The notes: a model not told the origin generated them from the sequence alone. Positions 41,399 to 51,839 are shown, counted from the first letter of the stretch. The stretch is DNA of 64,000 bases from Ulvibacterium marinum (GCF_003626755.1 NZ_RBCJ01000002.1:1054001-1118000); one strand, 5' to 3'. Numbers and translations: made by a program.

Positions 41399-44300
41399 AT
41401 GATTCACTTTTTCGGCGAGGTCAATACCAAAGTTTTTGCGGTTAAGACCAAACAGGAGCTTTCTCCAAAGGATATAGAAAAATTAACCTGGTTGTTCGGG
41501 GACAAATCCAAGATAAACATGGCGTCGATTGACGCCTTTTTTGTTGGCCCCCGGGCGGCAATGGTTACTCCCTGGAGTACTAATGCCACGGAAATTACCC
41601 AAAATATGGGAATCTCCGGGATAATACGGATAGAAGAGTTCCAATCCGTTGAAACTGATTTTATGAATTTTGACCCCATGCTTTCCCAAAAATTCAATGG
41701 GCTGGGGCAGCGTATTTTTGATATCGATATTGTGCCGGAACCTGTTTTGGAAATTGACGATATTTCCGGTTATAATGAAAAGGAAGGGCTCGCGTTGAAT
41801 GATGAGGAAGTGGACTATTTGGAAAGACTTTCTGAAAAAATGGGAAGAAAATTGACAGATTCCGAGGTGTTCGGATTCAGTCAGGTAAACTCGGAACATT
41901 GTAGACACAAAATCTTCAACGGCAACTTCGTCATTGATGGAAAGGAAATGCCTTCATCCCTTTTTAAGCTAATAAAAAAGACTTCAGAGGAAAATCCAAA
42001 TGATATTGTTTCGGCCTACAAGGATAACGTTGCTTTTGTTAAGGGACCCAAAGTAGTACAATTTGCACCCAAAGTTGCAGACAGACCGGATTACTATAAT
42101 GAGGAAGAATTTGAATCTGTGATTTCCCTTAAAGCAGAAACCCATAACTTTCCTACAACAGTAGAGCCCTTTAATGGCGCGGCTACCGGATCTGGTGGTG
42201 AAATACGGGATCGGCTGGCAGGTGGTAAAGGTTCACTCCCTTTGGCCGGAACGGCAGTTTATATGACGGCATACTCCAGATTGGAAGAAAATCGGCTTTG
42301 GGAAAAAGCCTTTCCTGCCCGTAAGTGGCTCTACCAAACGCCTATCGATATTTTGATAAAGGCCTCTAATGGTGCTTCGGATTTTGGCAATAAGTTTGGG
42401 CAACCCTTAATTTCCGGATCCGTACTCACTTTTGAACACCAAGAGCACGAAAGAAGACTGGGCTTTGATAAGGTAATTATGCTTGCCGGAGGCATCGGAT
42501 ACGGGAAGGCAGATCAGGCCTTAAAGGAAACACCCAAAACAGGCGATAAAATTGTTATTCTTGGTGGTGACAATTACCGTATAGGCATGGGCGGCGCAGC
42601 TGTTTCCAGTGCGGATACCGGAGAATTTAGTTCGGCCATAGAACTCAACGCCGTACAACGTTCCAATCCTGAAATGCAAAAAAGGGCGTCCAATGCTATT
42701 CGAGGTATGGTAGAGAGCAATCAAAACCCCATTGTTTCCATTCATGACCATGGCGCCGGCGGACATCTAAACTGCCTTTCAGAGCTTGTGGAAGATACCG
42801 GTGGAAAAATTGATCTGGACAAATTACCTATCGGTGACCCTACCCTCTCCTCCAAAGAAATTATCGGGAATGAATCCCAGGAACGGATGGGGTTGGTCAT
42901 TGGCCAAAAGGATATCGATTTGCTACAACGTATAGCCGAACGGGAACGCTCTCCCATGTATCAAGTGGGTGATGTTACCGGTGACCATCGATTCACTTTT
43001 GAATCCAATGCAAAGGGTGAAAAACCTATAGACGTACAATTGACCGCCCTTTTCGGAAGTTCACCAAAGACTATTATGGAAGATGCCGTCATAGAAAGAA
43101 AATATAGGAATCTTTCCTATGCCTTGGAGAACTTTCATGACTATTTGGAACAAGTACTTCAGTTAGAGGCGGTGGCCTGCAAGGACTGGTTGACCAACAA
43201 GGTGGATCGTTGCGTGGGCGGTAGAGTGGCCAAACAACAGTGCGCCGGCCCCCTACAGTTGCCTTTAAATAATTGCGGGGTAATGGCACTGGATTTTAAG
43301 GGAAAGGAAGGCATAGCCACAAGTATAGGCCACTCCCCTATTTCCGGATTAATAGATCCTGAAGCCGGAAGTAAAAACAGTATTGCAGAAGCCTTAACCA
43401 ATATAATTTGGGCACCGTTAAAGGACGGGCTAGATTCCGTTTCTCTTTCCGCCAATTGGATGTGGCCTTGCAGGAATGAAGGCGAGGATGCTAGACTGTA
43501 TGATGCCGTTAAGGCCGTATCCGATTTCGCTATTGCGTTGGGCATCAATGTACCCACGGGAAAGGATTCCCTTTCCATGAAACAGAAATATCCGGATGGG
43601 GAAGTCATTGCCCCGGGAACGGTAATCATATCCGCAGCAGGACACTGTAATGCCATTACCAAAGTAGTAGAGCCTGTTTTGCAAAAAGATGGTGGCCCCA
43701 TATATTACATTAATCTTTCAAAAGATGAATATAAGCTGGGTGGTTCCTCCTTTGGGCAAATACAGAATACTATTGGAACCGATGCTCCAACCATTAGTGA
43801 TGCATCCTATTTTAAACTGGTTTTTGATTCAATCCAGACTTTAATAAAGAAAGGTCAAATCCTTGCAGGACATGATGTTGCCTCCGGAGGGTTGATTACC
43901 ACACTTTTGGAGTTGTGCTTTGCTGACAATGACTTGGGTATGGAATTGGATTTAACAGGTTTAGGAGAAGAAGACAACATTAAATTACTGTTTTCAGAAA
44001 ATTCAGGTATTGTTTTTCAAGCAAAAAATGATGTCGAAATTGAAGACTTTTTAAAAGAAATGAAAGTCGAATTTAAAAAAATAGGCAAAGTAGTTACCAA
44101 TGGTTTCTTGTTAATTAAAAATGATTTAGGCAAAGAAGAACCAAACGGAAAAGGCATAGGAATCAATACCATTTACCAGCTTAGGGACATCTGGTTTAAG
44201 ACCTCCTATTTGTTGGATGATAAACAAACGGCAAGTGGACTGGCGAAAAAGCGCTATGAAAACTATAAGAAGCAACCGTTACGTTATAAATTTCCCGATC

Positions 44301-45097
44301 AATTCACGGGAATTCTACCTGAGCGTACTTTCTCACAGGACAAACCCAAAGCGGCCATCTTAAGGGAAAAAGGCAGTAATTCCGAGCGGGAAATGGCAAA
44401 TGCCCTCTACTTGGCGGGTTTTGATGTAAAGGATGTGCACATGACGGATTTAATAAGTGGAAGGGAAACTTTGGAAGATATTCAATTTATAGGAGCTGTG
44501 GGCGGTTTCTCCAATTCCGATGTACTCGGCAGCGCAAAGGGATGGGCCGGAGCTTTTAAATACAACGAAAAGGCCAATAGTGCCCTAAAAAAATTCTTTG
44601 CTCGCCCCGATACACTTTCCGTTGGTATTTGTAATGGCTGCCAGTTGTTTATGGAATTAGATCTAATCAACCCGGAACATGGGAAACAACACGGTAAAAT
44701 GACCTATAACGACTCGCATAAACATGAGAGCAATTTCACGTCCGTGCAAATCCAGGAAAACAATTCTGTAATGCTCTCCAATTTGGAAGGCACTACTTTG
44801 GGTGTATGGATTTCCCATGGTGAAGGCAAATTTAGTCTACCACTACCCGAGGAGAAGTATGACATCGTAGCAAAATATGGGTATGCGGACTATCCTGCCA
44901 ATCCTAATGGAAGCAGTTACAACACCGCCATGCTGTGCGATAAAACGGGGCGGCATTTGGTTACCATGCCCCATATTGAGCGCTCTATCTTCCCATGGAA
45001 TTGGGCACATTACCCCAAGAAAAGGGAAGACATGGTTTCTCCCTGGTTACAAGCTTTTACAAATGCCAGGAAATGGGTGGAAGAAAACCGCTCATAG
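41399..45097 (+). CDS. purL: phosphoribosylformylglycinamidine synthase, large single-chain form
   Basis: A 1232-residue enzyme that converts FGAR to FGAM with glutamine and ATP in purine synthesis. It combines an N-terminal PurS-like region, the two ATP-binding halves (HNFPTTVEPFNGAATGSGGEIRD near 245; FSQVNSEHCRHKIFNG near 160) and a C-terminal glutamine amidotransferase. The nucleophile Cys is in GICNGCQ, and His in SHGEG and the final HIERS segment follow. The length is that of proteobacterial PurL rather than the split PurLQS system. It stands alone; other pur genes are not in the window. Confidence 0.97.
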   Translation: MIHFFGEVNTKVFAVKTKQELSPKDIEKLTWLFGDKSKINMASIDAFFVGPRAAMVTPWSTNATEITQNMGISGIIRIEEFQSVETDFMNFDPMLSQKFNGLGQRIFDIDIVPEPVLEIDDISGYNEKEGLALNDEEVDYLERLSEKMGRKLTDSEVFGFSQVNSEHCRHKIFNGNFVIDGKEMPSSLFKLIKKTSEENPNDIVSAYKDNVAFVKGPKVVQFAPKVADRPDYYNEEEFESVISLKAETHNFPTTVEPFNGAATGSGGEIRDRLAGGKGSLPLAGTAVYMTAYSRLEENRLWEKAFPARKWLYQTPIDILIKASNGASDFGNKFGQPLISGSVLTFEHQEHERRLGFDKVIMLAGGIGYGKADQALKETPKTGDKIVILGGDNYRIGMGGAAVSSADTGEFSSAIELNAVQRSNPEMQKRASNAIRGMVESNQNPIVSIHDHGAGGHLNCLSELVEDTGGKIDLDKLPIGDPTLSSKEIIGNESQERMGLVIGQKDIDLLQRIAERERSPMYQVGDVTGDHRFTFESNAKGEKPIDVQLTALFGSSPKTIMEDAVIERKYRNLSYALENFHDYLEQVLQLEAVACKDWLTNKVDRCVGGRVAKQQCAGPLQLPLNNCGVMALDFKGKEGIATSIGHSPISGLIDPEAGSKNSIAEALTNIIWAPLKDGLDSVSLSANWMWPCRNEGEDARLYDAVKAVSDFAIALGINVPTGKDSLSMKQKYPDGEVIAPGTVIISAAGHCNAITKVVEPVLQKDGGPIYYINLSKDEYKLGGSSFGQIQNTIGTDAPTISDASYFKLVFDSIQTLIKKGQILAGHDVASGGLITTLLELCFADNDLGMELDLTGLGEEDNIKLLFSENSGIVFQAKNDVEIEDFLKEMKVEFKKIGKVVTNGFLLIKNDLGKEEPNGKGIGINTIYQLRDIWFKTSYLLDDKQTASGLAKKRYENYKKQPLRYKFPDQFTGILPERTFSQDKPKAAILREKGSNSEREMANALYLAGFDVKDVHMTDLISGRETLEDIQFIGAVGGFSNSDVLGSAKGWAGAFKYNEKANSALKKFFARPDTLSVGICNGCQLFMELDLINPEHGKQHGKMTYNDSHKHESNFTSVQIQENNSVMLSNLEGTTLGVWISHGEGKFSLPLPEEKYDIVAKYGYADYPANPNGSSYNTAMLCDKTGRHLVTMPHIERSIFPWNWAHYPKKREDMVSPWLQAFTNARKWVEENRS

Positions 45098-45132
45098 TTA
45101 TCACTCAGGGATTTTTATAGTTTTGAAAATCA

Positions 45133-45594
45133 ATGGCCATGAATATACGTATAGCCGTTAAAAGTGACCTTCTGGATATTGTATCCCTACTAGCGCATGA
45201 CAAATTGGGAAAGTCGCGTGAGGATTTTCAAGACCCATTGCCCAAAAAGTACTATGATGCATTTAAAAGAATAAACTCTGACCCCCATCAGGAGTTGGTC
45301 GTCATTGTGGATGACTCTAAAAAGATTATCGGGACTTTACAATTGAGTTTCATTCCATACCTGACCTATCAAGGAGGTATTCGTGCACAAATTGAAGCAG
45401 TACGGGTGCATGAACAATATCGTGGGCAAGGTGTTGGTCAAAGGTTGTTCGAATGGGCCATTCAGCGTTCCAAAGAAAAAGGTGCACACCTCGTACAACT
45501 CACTACGGATAAAAAAAGACAGCAAGCACTTGCATTTTACAAAAAGTTGGGATTTACCAATAGCCATGAAGGGATGAAGCTCCATCTCACTTAA
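45133..45594 (+). CDS. GNAT-family N-acetyltransferase
   Basis: A 153-residue acetyltransferase with the GNAT core: VRVHEQYRGQGVGQRLFEWA near 91-110 contains the Q/RxxGxG/A CoA loop (RGQGVG), and the following LVQLTTDKKRQQALAFYKKLGF block closes the fold. The acceptor substrate is unknown. The first ATG is used; a second in-frame ATG is two codons later. It follows purL by 35 bp but there is no functional link to purines in sight. Confidence 0.88.
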   Translation: MAMNIRIAVKSDLLDIVSLLAHDKLGKSREDFQDPLPKKYYDAFKRINSDPHQELVVIVDDSKKIIGTLQLSFIPYLTYQGGIRAQIEAVRVHEQYRGQGVGQRLFEWAIQRSKEKGAHLVQLTTDKKRQQALAFYKKLGFTNSHEGMKLHLT

Positions 45595-45742
45595 ATACAG
45601 ATCAACAAGTTCCCATCTCTAAAGTTATTAAAACCGATTTCCGAATCTAGGAAAGTTACTTATGAAGTTGCTAGCGCAAATTCCTGGATTTTAATATCCC
45701 ATCTACTTTCGCTATTTTGCAGTAACCTTGGAGAAACCAACT

Positions 45743-47515
45743 ATGCAAAATATCACCAGACTATTCGATTTTCCATATTATCAATTGGAAAAATATAATT
45801 TAAAAAAATGTTTGGTCACCAAATATGATGACCAATGGGTGGCCACATCCACTAAAGAATATATCGATAAGGCCAATGCCATTAGTCGAGGCCTGCTTCG
45901 TATGGGCGTGAAGCCAAATGACAAGATTGCCTTAATTTCAATGTCCAACCGAACGGAATGGAATATAATGGATACCGGCATTTTGCAATTGGGTGCACAA
46001 AATGTACCTATTTATCCAACGATTTCCGAGGAAGACTACGCATATGTACTCAATCATTCCGAATCTTCCTATTGCTTCGTTTCCTGTTCCGAGGTATACC
46101 AAAAAGTAAAGGCTATCAAAGACCAAGTACCAGGCCTTAAAGAAGTCTATTCATTTGATAAGCTAACGGACTGCAAAAACTGGAACGAAGTACTGGAATT
46201 AGGCAAGGACGATTCCAATCAGGAAGAGGTACAAAAACGTATGGAAGCGGTAAAACCAGAGGATTTGGCTACTTTGATCTATACCTCTGGAACTACGGGA
46301 AAGGCTAAAGGCGTCATGTTATCGCATCAGAATGTGGTAAGCAATGCGCTTGAAAGTTTTAAGCGATTGCCCTTGGATTATGGTAAAGCAAAATCACTGA
46401 GTTTTTTGCCCGTATGTCATATATATGAACGTATGCTGATGTACCTCTATCAATATGCCGGGGTTACGGTTTATTTTGCACCCATTGATCAAATCAGTGA
46501 ATTCATTAAGGAGGTTGAGCCACACGTCATGACCGCAGTACCCAGGTTGTTGGAAAAAGTGTATGACAAAATAATAGCCAAAGGGGCCGAATTATCAGGT
46601 ATTAAGAAGAAATTGTTTTTTTGGGCCGTGGATGTGGGTCTACAATATAAACCCTACGGTCAAAATGGATGGTGGTATGAGCAGAAATTGGCGTTAGCCC
46701 GTAAATTGATATTTAGCAAATGGAAAGCTGGTCTAGGTGGCAATCTCAGTCTGATTTCTTCGGGAAGCGCTGCTTTGCAACCTAGGTTGGCGCGGATATT
46801 CAATGCGGCGGAATTTGGTGTAATGGAAGGTTATGGGCTTACCGAAACCTCTCCGGTAATCTCGGTAAATGATATGCGCGATGGTGGATTCAGAATTGGT
46901 ACAGTGGGCAAATTATTGAATCATACCGAAGTAAAAATAGCCGATGATGGTGAAATCTGCGTAAAAGGGCCCCAGGTGATGATAGGTTATTATAAAGATC
47001 CGGACCTAACAGATGAAGTAATTAAAGATGGTTATTTTCATACAGGGGATATTGGTGAAATCGATTCAGACGGTTTTCTCAAAATAACGGATCGTAAAAA
47101 AGAGATGTTCAAGACCTCTGGTGGCAAATACGTTGCTCCCCAATTGTTGGAAAATAGGTTGAAGCAATCCCGGTTTATAGAACAGGTCATGGTAGTGGGC
47201 GAGGGAGAAAAAATGCCGGCTGCCCTCATTCAGCCCGATTTTGAATTTTTGCATGAGTGGGCCAAAAGACATAACGTCACTATTCCGGAAAATTCTGATA
47301 TTGTCCTAAACAAAATGGTACTGGATCGCTACGAGGAGGAAGTTAATCTGGCCAATGAGAACTTCGCAAAATGGGAAAAAGTAAAACAATTCCGGCTGAC
47401 CCCCGATGTATGGAGTATTGACAGTGGTCACCTCACCCCTACTATGAAACTTAGAAGAAAAATTATCAAGGAAAAATATTTAGACCTGTACAATAACATT
47501 TATGGCCGTGATTAA
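45743..47515 (+). CDS. fadD: long-chain fatty acid-CoA ligase (AMP-forming)
   Basis: A 590-residue adenylate-forming enzyme that activates fatty acids to acyl-CoA. It has the AMP-binding P-loop YTSGTTGKAKGVM, the EGYGLTETSP motif, YFHTGDIGEID and the C-terminal lysine region near LTPTMKLRRKI. The start is set at ATG 45743; a TTG 15 bp upstream is the alternative. The gene precedes the marR-fadN-fadA-fadE unit and supplies its substrate, although the 183-bp gap and promoter suggest separate transcription. Confidence 0.93.
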   Translation: MQNITRLFDFPYYQLEKYNLKKCLVTKYDDQWVATSTKEYIDKANAISRGLLRMGVKPNDKIALISMSNRTEWNIMDTGILQLGAQNVPIYPTISEEDYAYVLNHSESSYCFVSCSEVYQKVKAIKDQVPGLKEVYSFDKLTDCKNWNEVLELGKDDSNQEEVQKRMEAVKPEDLATLIYTSGTTGKAKGVMLSHQNVVSNALESFKRLPLDYGKAKSLSFLPVCHIYERMLMYLYQYAGVTVYFAPIDQISEFIKEVEPHVMTAVPRLLEKVYDKIIAKGAELSGIKKKLFFWAVDVGLQYKPYGQNGWWYEQKLALARKLIFSKWKAGLGGNLSLISSGSAALQPRLARIFNAAEFGVMEGYGLTETSPVISVNDMRDGGFRIGTVGKLLNHTEVKIADDGEICVKGPQVMIGYYKDPDLTDEVIKDGYFHTGDIGEIDSDGFLKITDRKKEMFKTSGGKYVAPQLLENRLKQSRFIEQVMVVGEGEKMPAALIQPDFEFLHEWAKRHNVTIPENSDIVLNKMVLDRYEEEVNLANENFAKWEKVKQFRLTPDVWSIDSGHLTPTMKLRRKIIKEKYLDLYNNIYGRD

Positions 47516-47638
47516 CGGCTGTCACCGCCCATATCCCAAGAGGTATCCTCCAGTTCTTCAATAATTCGCCTTCATATTATTGGTTCATCTGCTCGGATTA
47601 TGAATATCGACTTCTTTGAGCAAGAAAAAAATTCTATT

Positions 47639-47658
47639 TTATTATGCACGCATAGTAA
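47639..47658. promoter_or_regulatory. candidate MarR operator in the fad promoter
   Basis: A 20-bp inverted repeat, half-sites TTATTATGCA and CGCATAGTAA, with 8 of 10 positions symmetric (pattern TTAnTATGCn). It lies 8 bp upstream of the -7 box TATCTTTG at 47666, that is, within the polymerase-binding stretch of the marR-fad promoter. Repression by the MarR protein encoded next is the natural reading. Confidence 0.6.
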
Positions 47659-47665
47659 GTTTTTA

Positions 47666-47673
47666 TATCTTTG
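47666..47673 (+). promoter_or_regulatory. promoter -7 element of the marR-fadNAE operon
   Basis: TATCTTTG is an exact TAnnTTTG match 26 bp before the marR ATG at 47699. Its position argues against any longer marR frame starting upstream. Confidence 0.6.
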
Positions 47674-47698
47674 GGAACCTATAACCAACAACCATCCA

Positions 47699-48148
47699 AT
47701 GAAAGAAATTACCATAGATTACGCGCTACGGGCTACATGGCAAGCAGTCGCGAGAATGTACAATGAAGAGGCCAAAAAATTCGGGTCTACCATGGCTGTA
47801 GGTTTTACCTTATTGAGTATAGATCCCAAAACCGGTACGCCATCTACGGCATTAGGCCCCAAAATGGGTATGGAAGCCACAAGTCTATCCCGTATTTTAA
47901 AAAGTATGGAAGAAAAAGGATTGATTGAGCGGCGACCCAATCCTAATGATGGCAGAGGTGTCTTAATCCACCTTACGGATTTTGGACTTGAGAAAAGAAA
48001 CGATTCCAAAAATGCTGTACTTCGGTTTAACGAGGCGATACATGCCAGTGTTTCCGAAGAGAAATTGGAATGCTTTTTTGAAGTTATGGATACCATCAAT
48101 CAAGTAATTACGGATAAAAAAATTTATTCTGAAGAATCTACCAATTAA
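47699..48148 (+). CDS. MarR-family regulator of fatty acid degradation
   Basis: A 149-residue MarR protein. It starts MKEITIDYALRATWQAVARMYNEEA (in parts), with helix-turn-helix in GMEATSLSRILKSMEEKG near 61-78 and the wing RRPNPNDGRGVLIHLT near 81-96. The operon position before fadN suggests control of beta-oxidation, by analogy with fatty-acid responsive MarR/TetR repressors. The ligand could be acyl-CoA, but this is inference. The start is chosen because the promoter box lies just upstream; the longer frame from 47600 would include it. Confidence 0.9.
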   Translation: MKEITIDYALRATWQAVARMYNEEAKKFGSTMAVGFTLLSIDPKTGTPSTALGPKMGMEATSLSRILKSMEEKGLIERRPNPNDGRGVLIHLTDFGLEKRNDSKNAVLRFNEAIHASVSEEKLECFFEVMDTINQVITDKKIYSEESTN

Positions 48149-48163
48149 TACAGGGCATAACCT

Positions 48164-50569
48164 ATGAATAAACATATTAACAAAGTAGCCATTATTGGAT
48201 CGGGCATCATGGGCAGTGGAATTGCTTGCCACTTTGCCAATATCGGCGTTCAGGTACTCTTGTTGGATATTGTACCTCGTGAACTTAACGAAAAAGAAAA
48301 GTCCAAAGGACTTACCATGGAGGACAAGGCAGTACGAAATCGTTTGGTAAACGATTCTTTGGCTGCCGCTCTAAAATCCAAGCCCTCTCCTATTTATCAT
48401 AAACAATTTGCCAAACGTATCGTTACGGGAAATTTGGAAGATGATATTGCCAAGGTTTCCGACGTAGATTGGATTATTGAGGTAGTTGTGGAACGTTTGG
48501 ATATCAAGAAACAGGTATTTGAAAACCTCGAAAAACATCGTACCCAAGGCACTCTAATTTCTTCCAACACTTCAGGTATCCCTATTCAATTTATGAGTGA
48601 GGGTCGGAGTGATGATTTCCAAGCACATTTTTGCGGAACCCATTTCTTTAACCCTGCCCGCTATCTAAAGTTGTTCGAGATTATCCCCGGGCCCAAAACA
48701 AAACCTGAGGTACTGGATTTCTTAAATGGTTACGGTGAAAAGTTTTTGGGTAAAACTGCCGTAGTCGCCAAGGATACTCCTGCTTTTATAGGAAATCGCA
48801 TCGGTATCTTTAGTATTATGAGCCTCTTCCATCTGGTAAAGGAATTAGGCATGACCGTTGAAGAAATTGATAAATTAACCGGTCCAGTAATCGGTCGTCC
48901 AAAATCGGCAACTTTCCGTACCGTAGACGTGGTAGGTCTGGACACCTTGGTGCATGTAGCCCGGGGCATCCATGAGAACTGTACCGATGACGAGCGACAT
49001 AATCTTTTTAAGTTGCCAGGTTTTATTGACACCATGGTGCAAAACCAGTGGTTGGGCAGCAAATCCGGACAGGGGTTTTATAAAAAAATTTCAGGTAAGG
49101 ATGGAAAAAGCGAGATTCTTACCTTGGACTTGGATACGATGGATTATCGTTCCAAGAAAAGTGCCAAGTTTGCTACCTTGGAACTTACAAAAACAGTTGA
49201 TAAGGTCATAGATCGATTTTCAATTCTGGTAGATGGAAAGGACAAGGCGGGTGAGTTTTACCGAAAGAGTTTTGGACAGATATTCGCTTACGTATCACAT
49301 CGAATTCCCGAGATTACCGATGAGCTGTACAAAATCGATGATGCTATGAAGGCCGGTTTTGGTTGGGAACACGGGCCTTTTCAAATTTGGGACGCCATAG
49401 GCATCGAAAAAGGATTGGAATTTATTAAATCCGAAGGACAACAAGCAGCGGATTGGGTACATCAAATGTTGGCCTCAGGACATAAGTCTTTCTATACGGT
49501 CAAAGGAGGAGCTACCTATGCGTATGATATTCCCTCGCAATCTGCTAAAAAAGTTCCCGGACAAGATGCCTTCATTATTCTGGATAATATCCGCAACTCC
49601 AATGAGGTCTTCAAAAATAGCGGTGTAGTCGTTGAGGACTTGGGCGATGGTATCCTTAACGTGGAGTTTCAGTCCAAAATGAATACCATTGGAGGAGATG
49701 TCATAGCCGGATTGAACAAGGCCATAGATCTTGCCGAAAAGGATTTTCAAGGGCTGGTAGTAGGCAATCAGGCCGCTAATTTCTCAGTGGGTGCCAACAT
49801 TGGAATGATATTCATGATGGCTGTGGAACAGGAATATGATGAACTGAACCTGGCCATAAAACTGTTCCAGGACACCATGATGCGCATGCGATACTCTGCT
49901 ATTCCCACAATTTCCGCACCACACGGAATGACCTTGGGCGGCGGATGTGAACTCTCATTACATGCGGACAAAGTGGTTGCAGCGGCGGAAACTTACATCG
50001 GGTTGGTAGAATTTGGCGTAGGTGTTATTCCCGGAGGTGGTGGTAGCAAGGAGATGACACTCAGGGCTTCGGATACCTTCCGGAAAAATGATGTAGAACT
50101 GAATGTTCTACAGGAATATTTTTTGACCATAGGAATGGCCAAGGTATCCACATCCGCTTACGAAGCGTATGACCTAGGTGTTTTACAAAAAGGAAAGGAC
50201 ATTGTTGTCGTTAATAAGGACAGACAAATCGCCACTGCAAAGGCCTATGCCCAGTTAATGGCGGAACGGGGGTATACCAAACCTATTCCAAGAAAAGATG
50301 TAAAGGTTTTGGGGAAACAGGCTTTGGGCATGTTCCTTGTGGGAACCGATTCCATGGAAGCAGGGCACTATATTTCAGAACACGACAAAAAAATAGCGAA
50401 TAAATTGGCTTACGTCATGGCCGGTGGTGATTTATCCGAAGCTAGCTATGTAACCGAACAATACCTTTTGGATTTGGAAAGAGAAGCATTTTTGTCGCTC
50501 TGTACCGAAAGAAAGACCTTGGAACGTATTCAGCACATGCTGAAGACGGGGAAACCGTTGAGGAACTAG
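48164..50569 (+). CDS. fadN: fused 3-hydroxyacyl-CoA dehydrogenase / enoyl-CoA hydratase (FadN type)
   Basis: An 801-residue bifunctional beta-oxidation enzyme with the order dehydrogenase first. The NAD loop GSGIMGSGIA is near 12-21, the catalytic-region block FCGTHFFNPARYLKL near 155-170 and NRIG near 209 belong to the dehydrogenase. The hydratase half contains SAPHGMTLGGGCELSLHAD near 583-601 and FGVGVIPGGGGS. This order matches FadN of Bacillus rather than E. coli FadB. It hydrates enoyl-CoA and oxidises the 3-hydroxy product. It lies 15 bp after marR and 79 bp before fadA. Confidence 0.95.
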   Translation: MNKHINKVAIIGSGIMGSGIACHFANIGVQVLLLDIVPRELNEKEKSKGLTMEDKAVRNRLVNDSLAAALKSKPSPIYHKQFAKRIVTGNLEDDIAKVSDVDWIIEVVVERLDIKKQVFENLEKHRTQGTLISSNTSGIPIQFMSEGRSDDFQAHFCGTHFFNPARYLKLFEIIPGPKTKPEVLDFLNGYGEKFLGKTAVVAKDTPAFIGNRIGIFSIMSLFHLVKELGMTVEEIDKLTGPVIGRPKSATFRTVDVVGLDTLVHVARGIHENCTDDERHNLFKLPGFIDTMVQNQWLGSKSGQGFYKKISGKDGKSEILTLDLDTMDYRSKKSAKFATLELTKTVDKVIDRFSILVDGKDKAGEFYRKSFGQIFAYVSHRIPEITDELYKIDDAMKAGFGWEHGPFQIWDAIGIEKGLEFIKSEGQQAADWVHQMLASGHKSFYTVKGGATYAYDIPSQSAKKVPGQDAFIILDNIRNSNEVFKNSGVVVEDLGDGILNVEFQSKMNTIGGDVIAGLNKAIDLAEKDFQGLVVGNQAANFSVGANIGMIFMMAVEQEYDELNLAIKLFQDTMMRMRYSAIPTISAPHGMTLGGGCELSLHADKVVAAAETYIGLVEFGVGVIPGGGGSKEMTLRASDTFRKNDVELNVLQEYFLTIGMAKVSTSAYEAYDLGVLQKGKDIVVVNKDRQIATAKAYAQLMAERGYTKPIPRKDVKVLGKQALGMFLVGTDSMEAGHYISEHDKKIANKLAYVMAGGDLSEASYVTEQYLLDLEREAFLSLCTERKTLERIQHMLKTGKPLRN

Positions 50570-50576
50570 ATGAATA

Positions 50577-50616
50577 GATTATTGGATTTCTAGAGTGTTA
50601 GATTTCCAGGTGGTCC
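50577..50616. repeat. degenerate 8-bp period array between fadN and fadA
   Basis: Five octamers read GATTATTG, GATTTCTA, GAGTGTTA, GATTTCCA, GGTGGTCC. Phase is kept by the GAxT starts, but similarity is weak. It resembles the other spacer arrays in being short, phased and confined to the gap. Confidence 0.4.
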
Positions 50617-50648
50617 AAAAATCCAACTATCAAAAAATCGAGACATAA

Positions 50649-51839
50649 ATGAAAACAGCATACATCGTAAAAGCATATAGAACTGCCGTAGGCAAGGCAC
50701 CTCGAGGGGTATTCCGATTTAAGCGACCCGATGAATTGGCCGCGGAGACCATTGAACATATGATGAAGGAAGTTCCGCAATTGGACAAAAAAAGAATTGA
50801 TGATGTCATTGTCGGTAACGCCATGCCCGAAGCCGAACAAGGTCTTAATGTCGCCCGATTGATTTCCCTAATGGGATTGGAAATCGAGGATGTTCCCGGC
50901 GTGACCGTAAACCGATACTGTGCATCGGGAATAGAGACCATAGGAATCGCAACCGCTAAGATTCAGGCCGGTATGGCGGATTGTATCATTGCCGGTGGAG
51001 CAGAAAGTATGAGTTATATTCCTATGGGGGGATACAAGCCCGTACCGGATTATTCCGTAGCCAAGGAAGGAAATGAGGATTATTATTGGGGCATGGGATT
51101 GACTGCAGAAGCTGTTGCTAAGCAATTTAAGGTGTCTCGGGAAGATCAAGATGAGTTTGCATTCAATTCGCATCAAAAAGCACTTAAGGCGCAAGCAGAA
51201 GATCGTTTTCAAGATCAAATCGTACCCATTGATGTAGAGCACACCTACGTCAATACTTCCGGTAAAAAGGAAACAAAGACCTATACCGTGAATAAAGATG
51301 AAGGACCACGCGCCGATACTTCCATGGAGGCATTGGCTAAATTGCGACCTGTTTTTGCAGCGGGTGGAAGTGTTACCGCTGGAAACTCCTCGCAAATGAG
51401 TGATGGTGCGGCCTTTGTACTGATTATGAACGAGGATATGGTAAAGGAATTGAATCTGGAACCCATAGCCCGATTGATTAATTATGCTGCTGCAGGCGTA
51501 GAACCTCGCATTATGGGTATTGGACCCGTAAAGGCCATTCCAAAGGCATTGAAACAAGCCGGATTGCAACAGGATGATATTGAATTAATTGAATTGAACG
51601 AAGCCTTTGCCTCACAATCACTTGCCGTTATTCGTGAATTGGACTTGAACCCAGAACTGGTAAACGTCAATGGAGGAGCTATTTCCCTAGGACATCCCTT
51701 GGGCTGTACGGGCGCAAAGCTTTCCGTTCAACTGTTTGATGAAATGCGAAAACGAGACATGAAAGGAAAGTACGGTATGGTGACCATGTGCGTGGGTACA
51801 GGACAGGGAGCTGCGGGAATCTATGAGTTTCTTTCTTAA
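50649..51839 (+). CDS. fadA: acetyl-CoA C-acyltransferase (3-ketoacyl-CoA thiolase)
   Basis: A 396-residue thiolase that cleaves 3-ketoacyl-CoA to acetyl-CoA and a shortened acyl-CoA. The nucleophile Cys is in NRYCASGIE near 90-98, the His in [16 protein letters not shown] near 345-360 and the second Cys in MCVGTGQGA near 382-390. It is full-length. It is the third gene of the fad operon. The stop is followed directly by the units that flank the four-helix-bundle gene. Confidence 0.96.
   Translation: MKTAYIVKAYRTAVGKAPRGVFRFKRPDELAAETIEHMMKEVPQLDKKRIDDVIVGNAMPEAEQGLNVARLISLMGLEIEDVPGVTVNRYCASGIETIGIATAKIQAGMADCIIAGGAESMSYIPMGGYKPVPDYSVAKEGNEDYYWGMGLTAEAVAKQFKVSREDQDEFAFNSHQKALKAQAEDRFQDQIVPIDVEHTYVNTSGKKETKTYTVNKDEGPRADTSMEALAKLRPVFAAGGSVTAGNSSQMSDGAAFVLIMNEDMVKELNLEPIARLINYAAAGVEPRIMGIGPVKAIPKALKQAGLQQDDIELIELNEAFASQSLAVIRELDLNPELVNVNGGAISLGHPLGCTGAKLSVQLFDEMRKRDMKGKYGMVTMCVGTGQGAAGIYEFLS

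Noticed and set aside
47600-47698. N-terminal extension of the MarR protein
   Set aside because: It would place the operator palindrome and the -7 box inside the coding region; the family starts at MKEITIDYALRATWQ.
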